A stretch of DNA of 64,000 bases from Anoplolepis gracilipes. Its lineage: Eukaryota > Arthropoda > Insecta > Hymenoptera > Formicidae. The translations under genes and the position numbers were made by a program. The stretch is from NCBI RefSeq assembly GCF_047496725.1, contig NW_027328667.1, positions 2,159,859 through 2,223,858 of the forward strand, written 5' to 3'. The first letter of the stretch is position 1. Each line of letters opens with the position of its first letter. The notes below the pieces were generated by a model, which was given only the letters and a program-made list of their open reading frames with translations, searched no databases and was not told the origin of the DNA. This document shows, one piece after another, positions 56,084-64,000 of this stretch.

Positions 56084-56887
56084 CTCCGTCCCGCCGTCGA
56101 ACCCTGCCTCGGAATACGTCCGAGCGGCTCCGACGGCTGGGCCGACCCGGCGCCGTTGGGCTATGCCCGTGCGGTCCGCGCCGGCCCTCCTCCGCCTCCC
56201 CGACCCCGTCCTCGGAAAACGTCCGAGCGGCTCGGAAGAGGCCCGGCCCGATGGGTCCGGGAGTTCCGGAGATCCATTGGCCCGTCCGCTCCCCTCGCGG
56301 CGCGCACTCAGGGGCAGAACCCACTGAGCCGCCTGCACGCGAGATGGAGCCTCATGACTGTGGGACGCCAGCCCATGCCCACATCCCCCCAAGGGACGCC
56401 GCACGGCGGGAACACCCACACGCGCGGAAACCCTCATGTGCCAGGAGCACCCAGCGGTACCCAGCATGTGGATATCCGGGGGGTATGTGAGACTCTCCCT
56501 ATTTAAGGGCATACCCACTAAAAACCTCACGAGTGGCATCTTCGGCGATTGTAGGGGAGACTCCTGGAACTAGCGATGCAATACTTCAGGAGCCTCTCCT
56601 CGCCACACTCCTTAACTGGAGTTCTTCCTGGGAGGGAGGGAAGAAAGGAACATATCCTATACTCCCCTCCTCTCCAAATCGAACTTTTACTCTGCGGCGG
56701 GAGGGCCACTACCTCCTCCCGTCGTGTCTACTCTTCCTCCTGATGGGGGGTGGAGGGGGAGAATCGAGATTTAGAATTTCGACCCTCCTCTCATCTGGAA
56801 GGGGTTAAATAGGGAGGGCAAAAAAGAGGGGGAAGTAAGGGCGGGAAGGTCGAGCAGAACCAGTCTGCTCCCTCCTTCCACTTACTG

Positions 56888-59800
56888 ACATCTTGGCGGC
56901 GCTCCCATGGGTGTCGATGGGTGCGCCGTCGCTGGTGGCGACGATGACGGCAGCGGGTGCAGCGGAAGTCGCACCAGCCGGACCGTCACCGTACGCAAGA
57001 GGGGCCCGGGTGGTGGGGGAGGTTGGGGTCTCTTGCCAGGAGCCCTTCCCCTCGCCGTCCCGGTCTACGTTCCCTCTCGGCGCTTTCTTTTTGGGCCATG
57101 ACCGCCTCGCAAAAGGCGGCCACGGCTCTCCAGTTGTCCTCGCTGCCGAGCATCTTGACGACGACGCTTGGCAGCGCCAAGTCGTCCCCGATAGTCCGGG
57201 TTAGGACATCGCGCTCGTCCCTCCAAGCTGGGCATGTTTAAAGGGTGTGTTGCGCGGTGTCCTTCTCGTGACCGCAGTGGTGGCAGGCCTCGCTTGCCTC
57301 CCGTCCGATGCGGTACAGGTACTCTCCGAAACACCCATGTCCGAAGAGCACCTGTGTCATCCTAAACGTACTGTTGCCCCACGCCCTGTCCAGCCACTCT
57401 TTCAGACAGGGCAGGACGGCCGATATAGTCCTCTCCTCAAATGTTGAGGGGCGCTCGTGCAGCAACGCGATCCATCGCTGCTCGAGGGACTTTTTCTTCT
57501 GGAGCTTCCAAGTGCCCAGTATCCTGGCCGGGATCTTGGCGACTCCTTCCATGCGTGCCGCGGATTTCCGGTCATACAGACGTCTGTGTGAATCCGCGAC
57601 CATATGCAGGGGGGGAAGTCCGGCCAGGATGGTGGCCGCCGCGTGCGACACCGTCCTGTAGCCTCGGACGAGACGAATGGCCAATCTACGCTGGACGCGA
57701 CGCATCGCGTCCTGTATGCGTCTGGTGGCCATCGCCTCGCCCACACCGGTGCTGCATACATTAGTATGCTAAGGACGGTGTGCGCGTAGACGCGGCGCAC
57801 CCGACCGTCCGGCCCTCCGAGATTCGGCAGCAAGCGGCTAATCGCTGCCGCCGCCTTCTGTGCTCTCGGGACCAGACGGTCAAAGTGACCCGCGAAGCTC
57901 CATCGGCCGTCGATGTGGAGCCCCAGGTATTTGATCTGGGACCCCACTGGGACAACAGTACTGTCAACATCTAGTCGGGAGGTGGGGGGAGGCTCCCCAG
58001 CGGCCCGGCGGTCGTAGAAGTAGACCGCCTCGGTCTTGCTGGGGGCCACCCTCAGGCCAGTCCGGCTTATGGCCCTCACGAGGCCTGCCACCTCTTCGTT
58101 GGCCCTGTTTAGGGCTTCCCCCCAATTGTCTCCCTCGGCTACCAGCAGGGTATCGTCGGCATATCTGATGACCCGGCAGTCGAGGGGGAGGGCGGTATGG
58201 AGGACCCCGTCGTACCCGAGGTTCCACAGCAGCGGGCCCAACACCGAGCCCTGTGGGACCCCGCAGTACACGCGACGGGTGTGACCCTGGCCCTCTTGGT
58301 CCCTGTATTCGAGCCTACGGTGACCGAAGTAGGCTCGAATTCCCTTCACGAGGTAGTTGGGGACGCGGTGGGTGTTAAGCGCGTCCCCGATTGCCTTCCA
58401 CGGGAGGGTGTTGAAGGCGTTGGACACGTCCAAAGCGACGGCCAACGCCACCCTCCCGCGTTCCACAGCTGACTCCGTGAGGGCCCTGACGCGCAGTACG
58501 GCGTCCACCGTGGACCTGCCCTCACGGAAGCCGTATTGTTCCTCGTGAAGGGAAGGGACCTCATCGCGCGCCAGATGCTGGACGAGTCGGCGAACGAGAA
58601 TCCTCTCGTATATTTTGCCGACCTCGTCCAGCAGGCAAATTGGCCGGTACGATGACGGGTCACCCTCCTTCTTACCGCCCTTGTGGAGAAGAACCAACTT
58701 GGCTCTTCCCCACATTGGGGGGAATTCCTCCTCCACGAGGCATCTATTAAAGATGCCTCGTAGCCACCCGGATAGGTTTGGCTCCTCCAAGGCGAGCTTC
58801 CAGACGCGCCCTGGGATGCCGTTTGGGTTAACGGCCTTGTTGTTCTTGACTCCCCGGACGGCATTCCTCAACTCCTCCTCGGTGATTTCGAGATCCCTGG
58901 ACCAGGCCTCGGCAGCGCCGGTGTTCGCGCTGCCCCAATCGAGACCTCGAGGATTGGGTTTAGTCGGGAACAGAGTCCCGACTATTTGGTCCAGGGATCC
59001 CGAGGGGAGGGTTTCCGTCACGGGAGGCGCCCAGTGACGTAGTTTGTTCGTCACTATCTTGTATGGGCGCCCCCACGAGTCGGCGTCAAGAAACGCGATG
59101 AGCTCGTCCCACGATCTCGCCCTGGAGGAGCGAATGCGACACTCAGCGCCACTCGAGCGGACCGGTAGTCGCTGAGTGCCTCGGCTTTCCAGGCCTCGTC
59201 GCCACGGCGCTGGGCGCGTTTGAGGAGTCTCCGCGACGGAGGAGCGGCGAAGAGACGCGATTTTCTCCGTCCACCAGTACGCAGCCCGGCGCGAGTGGGG
59301 CCTGCTTTTGGGCATGGAGAAGTCGCACGCCTGTGTGATCGAGTCTACCAGGCGCGCGACATCCTCCACCAGGCTCCCCACTTCCTCCTCTGGCGGATGG
59401 TGTTGCCAAAGGGTGGCCTGGACGGCCGCCGTCAACCTATCCGGGTCTAACTTTTTTAAGTTCCATCGCGGCGGTGGCGCACCGCCGGTCGGGCTCCCGG
59501 GCTGGAGGGTGGTGCAACCGAACTCTATATATCGGTGGTCCGATAGAGTCTCTTGGTCGACCACCCCCCATGACCAATTTAGGCGTGCCGCGGAGGGGGT
59601 TATCATAGTGAGATCCACTATAGACGCCCCCTGCAGTAGCCGGTCGCACGTGGGCTCGTTGCCGGTGTTTAGTAGGCATAGCCCGAGAGCCCCTATCCAG
59701 TCCAGTAGGACCTCTCCCTTGGGGATGGTAAGCCGGTCTCCCCAGGCTTGCGCTCTGGCGTTAAAGTCACCGGCCACCACCACCTCCTGGGGGAGTATGC

Positions 59801-60142
59801 TGCGTATGCAGTGCTCCAACTCCCCCAGATACAGCTCAAATTGGGAGAGGCCCCAACTAGGCGGTGCGTAACACGCCACCACCGCGATGGATCCTTATTT
59901 CACCGCCACATACCCCCTTCCTGACTTGAGTAAGGAACAGGGAGGTTGTGGCTGTTTGATCCTCGTATGATTGCGACCGTGCCAGAGCCGTCCACCCTCC
60001 AATTAGGATGGTATGATGGGGGTCGGTACGGCTCCGACACGATCGCCAGTCCTATACCACGCTCGGCGATAGTCTGCAGGAGTAAGTCCTGCGCCCGCTG
60101 AGCGTGGTTAATGTTTGCCTGTATGAATTTACAGGCCCTCAT
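56888..60142 (-). pseudogene. ORF2 endonuclease-reverse transcriptase, family B copy 2
   Basis: Start MRACKFIQANINHAQRAQDL at 60142. A frame from 59882 to about 57742 holds most of the endonuclease (VAGDFNARAQAWG, SDHRYIEF) and all RT motifs with an intact YADD. Lesions: one extra base near 59912, TGG-to-TAA at 59895-59897, a short deletion in the endonuclease linker near 59230, a frameshift near 57742, CAA-to-TAA at 57238, and a further shift in the proline-rich tail. The C-terminal finger starts CHHCGHEKDTAQHTL and is cut by the 57238 stop just before its last Cys. Confidence 0.88.
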
Positions 60143-62772
60143 TGATGTCGGTAGAGAGGGCCTCCGTCGACTCAGACCCCGCACCACGTGGCCGTGGAAG
60201 GGGGGCTCCATCCGCGTTCGATGGCGCATTACCTACGGGCTCAATTTCGCCCGGGGTAAGGGTGTCTCCTTTCACGTTACCACGCTTAGGGTCTAAGCGT
60301 GGCTTCCTTTGGGGCTTGGGGGAGTCGGAGCAGAGCTCTTTGCTCCCCGCACCCTCCTCGTTTCCTTCCCTGACCGAGTCCGCGCGCCGCTTGCGACACT
60401 CCGATGTGTCCATCGGCGCGGGCGCAGACTCGGCTGAAGCCGTTTGGTTCGCTTGTGGGATTTCTCCTACAACGACCTCCATCAGGGACGGAATTGGGCT
60501 CTTGTTTTCGATTCCCCCCTTCTCCCCTCCTACCGACGGGGTGGGTTTTTTGGAGGGAGGAATCGATTTGGCCTTCTTCCTGTTGAGTTTTTTCGGGGGG
60601 TGACAATTCATGCCCCCCATCCTGTGCCCCGCGGGTGCCCCGAAGTCAGCACAGAGTGCGCAGTGCACTTTCTGCTCGGAGCAGGAATTGGCCTTGTGGC
60701 CCTCCTTGTTCGGCGAGTTGTCCCGCCTTGCGTGCCTTGTCCTCACCGGAAATCTCAAGGATTAAGGCACCGGTGAGACCTTTCCTTATTTTGAGGCTTC
60801 CTTCCTTGATTCCCAGTTGGTCAAGTTTTACCTCCTTTCTGATGGCGGCTATGTTTTCGCCATATTTCTTTTCTGGGCAAGTTATCATGACCGCCGAGGT
60901 TTTGGGAACTTTTCTTTTATCGGGTTTCTCTCCCCCCGTTACCTGCCCACGCTTCTGCTTACCCTGTTCACTGGGCGGTGACTGGCCGCAGCAACGGGTA
61001 CAGTTCTGGAGGGGAGGGGAGTCTGTCCTACTTTCTTCTTTCCCTTACGTCCGACCACCACGCTCCACGGAGTTTCCGTGGTCGGAGAGGGGTCATATGT
61101 CCCGAGGTCTGTCGACTTCTTGTCGAAGGGCCCCGGGCCTAATGGTCCTCCGCCAGAGGGTGGAGCCTCAGAGGGTTCCGCATCCTGGCGAGATTTCTTT
61201 CCAGGTATTCTCTCATCGGCAGCGGGTACCGGCAGGGAAGGGGGGGGAGAGATCTTGGTGTGAGCACAAACCTGGCTTTCTCCCTTCTTCTTTCCCTTCT
61301 TGGCCGCTTTTTCCTTTTGGCTGCTTTTAGGAACCATTCCCTGCGTCTTGGGCTGAGTTGGCGAGGGGATCTCAGCCTCGGCCTCCTTCCCCATTGGCGG
61401 CTGAGTATGTGCGTTCAGGAGAGCAGATTGGACCGCCTCCCCTTGTCCGTTCGTTGCTTCGAAGAATCGCAGCATCCTTTCCCTCAAGTCAACGCCTATT
61501 TGTAGGTGCTGATTGAGGGCTTCGTACAGGATTGCAAAGTCGCCCTGGACTGTTGGGCGAGTTACCGGTGGGAGTGGTCGAGGGGATCCACTCAAGAGGG
61601 GCCCCTGTTCCTCCATTACGCTCGCGGCCTGCGGTTCTACCTCCATGCAGGGGTCACCAGCCAGGCCCGGGGACACGCATGCCGGAGATAGTCCGCCCCT
61701 CCTCAAGGCGGTCTTCTTTGGGGAGACATTTTGGGGCGTCCTCAGCCTGAGAGAATGCCACTCCCCGCTGTCGGAATCTGAATCCCGGTCAGATTCAATG
61801 CGGTTCCGTCCTCTCAGGTTCCTGCCCCTTTTCTCCTTTTCACTTTTTGTGATGCTTCCCTCTTCGATCAGGCGAGTACTGAGCTGGTTCGTCAGCACTT
61901 TTACCTGATCGGCGAGTTCCGCCACCTGTTTTTTGAGCTCGCTCGTCTCCTTTTCTTTCTCGGCTTTGAGGAGCTCCAATTGGTGCCAAAGTTCCTCCGC
62001 TTCAGCGTTGCTCGGCGAGGACGATACAGTTCTGTCGTGAAGGACTGCTGTGGCAGCCATGATGGACGCCACAGCCTTCTTCATCTCCCCTTCCAGTGGG
62101 CCCTTGATGTTCTTGGAGACCTGCAGACTCTTGAAAATGGTCACGCAGTTTGCTATGGTATCCGACACCACAGCCGGTGTCGGAGAGTGGAGGAACATCT
62201 CCCTCGCCACCCTCTGGTTGTCTCGGCATCTCTCCCAGGCCTGTCCATCGGGCATTGAGGCACCCAGGGCCCAATCCGTGTCCACTCTCTCTCTGGCCTC
62301 TTCCCTCGCTCTGGCCCTTGCCTCCCTTTTCTCCCTTGTCCCTTCACCCGTGGTGATGGGCCTTCCTCTGCCTCTCTTGACGGAGCTGACGTCCGACTGC
62401 TCGTCCTCCGAGCCAGCATAGTACGACCCAGCGTGCGATGCTGCTTCGTACTCGTCAGGATCACCCGCCACGCTACTGGCGCGTGATCCCGCTGGGAACG
62501 CCAAGTCCTCGTCACTAGGAGCAGGAGTTATACCTGTATCGGTATGTTTCCTCCTTTTCCCGCTCGCTCGGCAGCTGTGGCATATATGCCTCGCGTTGTG
62601 AGGGCATTTGCTCGTTTTTTTGGCCATTGGAAATTGGAGGTATCTCCTTTCCAACGCCTCCCTCGCTGCCGTACCATCCTGAATGGCCGTGATGGTAGGT
62701 TTGCCACCGAATGTCGATGGCCCTGGGTACGAAGGCATAACCTTCCCCTCTGAGCTCTCGGGTATTTCGGGG
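60129..62772 (-). pseudogene. ORF1 (gag-like), family B copy 2, knuckles deleted
   Basis: The frame from 62738 (MPSYPGPSTFGGKPTITAIQ) is open for about 590 codons, longer than in copy 1, up to a 1-bp deletion near 60985. It shows CPHNARHICHSC near the N-terminus, a Lys/Glu-rich coiled-coil-like stretch and the segment GDFAILYEALNQHLQIGVDL. Downstream a 395-bp deletion removes the first zinc knuckle and half of the second; HKANSC and the third cluster remain. Upstream of 62738 the frame continues open (FPEIPESSEGKV) to the nad1 junction. Confidence 0.85.
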
Positions 62773-62780
62773 AATACCCG
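62759..62780. other. Retrotransposon/NUMT junction with inverted repeat, copy 2
   Basis: CGGGTATT (62759-62766) and AATACCCG (62773-62780), identical to the junction at 10965-10986, 51,794 bp away. Confidence 0.85.
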
Positions 62781-63133
62781 CCAATAGATATAAAAATAAT
62801 TATTAATAAAATAGAATAATTTAAATAATAAAAATTAGTAGCAAACGGATATAATAATCATATAGATAATATAGTTACAAATCTCATTAAAGGAGTCAAA
62901 TAAAATAATCGATAATTAGATTTATAAACATAAAATAATTCTTTATTTAATAATTTAATAGCATCGCTGAAAGGTTGCAAAATACCAACTAACCCGACCT
63001 TATTAGGACCTTTACGTATTTGTACATATCCTAAAAATTTCCGCTCTAATAAAGTTAAAAAAGCAATCCCTAACAATAAAATTAATAATAAAATTAATAA
63101 ATTTAATAAATTTAAAACTAAATAATAATAAAT
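62773..63133 (-). pseudogene. nad1: NUMT nad1, 5' part without insertion (copy 4)
   Basis: N-terminal 120 or so codons of NADH dehydrogenase subunit 1, open in the mitochondrial code, with RKFLGYVQIRKGPNKVGLVG unbroken. It lacks the 4-bp insertion of copies 1 and 2. It is cut at 62773 by family B. Confidence 0.88.
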
Positions 63134-63145
63134 ATTTTTAATTAT

Positions 63146-63210
63146 TACTTATATAAATTATTTTTATATATTTATAAATTCTAAATTTATTACACTATTC
63201 TGCCAAAGTA
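63146..63210 (-). tRNA. trnL1: NUMT tRNA-Leu (CUN), copy 4
   Basis: Same sequence as 11356-11420, offset 51,790 bp. Confidence 0.8.
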
Positions 63211-64000
63211 ATCTACAATTTTTATAAAATTAATATTATTCTTTAATTTAAAAAAAATTTCAAATAAAAAGTCCTTTCGTACAAATTTATTTACACTTTA
63301 ATTATAGATAAAATCCGATCTGGCTTACGCCGATCTAAACTCAAATCATGTAAAATTTTAATAGTCGAACAGACTAAATAATTAAATTTTTCCATCTAAT
63401 TTTTATTTTAATTCAACATCGAGGTCTCAATCATTTTTTATAATATGATCTTAAAAAAAATATTACGCTGTTATCCCTAAGGTAATTAATTTTTCAATAA
63501 TTTCTTTTAAAACTTATTCATATTTTCATAAATATATGATTATCTATTAAATAAAATTAAAAAAGTTTATAAAATTTTTTAATCCTCCCAACTAAATATA
63601 ATTTTATACTAAATTTAAAAACTAATGTATTTTAATAAAAATTATATTAAATTCTATAGGGTCTTATCGTCCCATAATATTATTTGAACATTTTTATTCA
63701 AAATTTAAATTTTTATTATTTAATTTAAAAAGCTTAAATCTTATCCATTTTTTCATTCCAGCCTCCAATTAAAAGACAAATGATTATGCTACGTTAGCAC
63801 AGTCAAATTACTGCGGCTATTTAATACACATCATTGAGCAGAACAAACCTTTAATTATTTTCTAAAAACCATGTTTTTATTAAACAGGTGGACTTAATTT
63901 TATTTAAATATATTAAATAAATTTATTTTGCCTAATTCTTTAATTAAATATAAATTATTAATTATTATCAAATTTTTAAAAATAAATTTTATAAATAATA
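63211..64000 (-). rRNA. rrnL: NUMT 16S rRNA, runs off the window (copy 4)
   Basis: 3' part of 16S on the minus strand, continuing past the window end, so it extends further than copy 3. It shares GAGGTCTCAATC, AATTTCTTTT and AACAAACCT with copy 1, against copies 2 and 3. Confidence 0.87.

Larger units (their letters stand above)
48964..56465 (-). mobile_element. R1-clade non-LTR retrotransposon, family A, near full length
   Basis: On the minus strand: 5' leader (56465-55653), ORF1 (55652-52665), ORF2 (52664-49403), 3' UTR and a poly(A) of 41 nt seen as T at 48964-49004. The 3' side touches repeat F at the same place as family B does at 4225. The 5' side touches family B copy 2 inside its 3' UTR, and B has lost its own tail there. 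ORF1 stop and ORF2 start are adjacent. The copy has at least four nonsense codons and two frameshifts. Confidence 0.88.
56466..62772 (-). mobile_element. R1-clade non-LTR retrotransposon, family B, copy 2
   Basis: Matches 4225-10978 at about 97% identity, with the same 5' truncation and the same junction to mitochondrial nad1. It differs in two large ways: the last 40 or so bp of the 3' UTR and the poly(A) are replaced by family A, and 395 bp of ORF1 are deleted (junction near 60713). Small lesions are mostly different from those in copy 1. Confidence 0.9.

Overview
This is animal nuclear DNA, almost certainly from a hymenopteran insect and most likely an ant. The evidence is the extreme A+T content and ant-like proteins of the embedded mitochondrial sequence (invertebrate mitochondrial code, trnM-trnI-trnQ cluster), and the several degenerate R1-clade non-LTR retrotransposons around it. 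I found no intact host gene. Nearly every long open frame belongs to a decaying retrotransposon or to a nuclear copy of mitochondrial DNA (NUMT).

Layout. 1-3058: a chimeric non-LTR element with a family A 5' part and a family B 3' part. 3059-4224: GC-rich repeats, ending in a dispersed repeat that I call F. 4225-10978: family B element on the minus strand, 3' poly(A) at its left end and a truncated 5' end at its right. 10979-34409: the NUMT. It holds one complete mitochondrial unit (period 16,921 bp), a second partial unit from nad1 to nad2, a deletion junction at about 32811, and a third nad1-16S stretch that stops inside 16S. 34410-36700: nuclear DNA with a truncated open frame, direct repeats and an endonuclease fragment. 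About 36950-43640: family C element on the plus strand. 44235-45115: fragment of a fourth element, D. 45118-48600: A+T-rich DNA with inverted and tandem repeats and a 1.79-kb solo LTR. 48601-48963: second copy of F. 48964-56465: nearly full-length family A element, minus strand. 56466-62772: second family B copy, minus strand. 62773-64000: the NUMT again, joined to B at the same base as at 10979.

The B|NUMT junction therefore occurs twice, 51,794 bp apart, and F lies to the left of both copies. A block F-B-NUMT appears to have been duplicated, with family A later inserted between F and B in the right-hand copy (inference).

The R1-clade elements share one plan: ORF1 (gag with C-terminal CCHC knuckles), then ORF2 (endonuclease, reverse transcriptase, C-terminal zinc finger), with the two ORFs abutting or overlapping by a few bases. 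All copies carry stops, frameshifts or deletions. Families A and C keep a structured 5' leader in which two base pairs covary.

The NUMT looks intact at first sight, but nad1, nad2, nad4, nad5, nad6 and atp6 have frameshifts. cox1 is open but has lost a heme-ligand histidine and other near-invariant residues. The sequence is therefore nuclear and not the working organelle genome.
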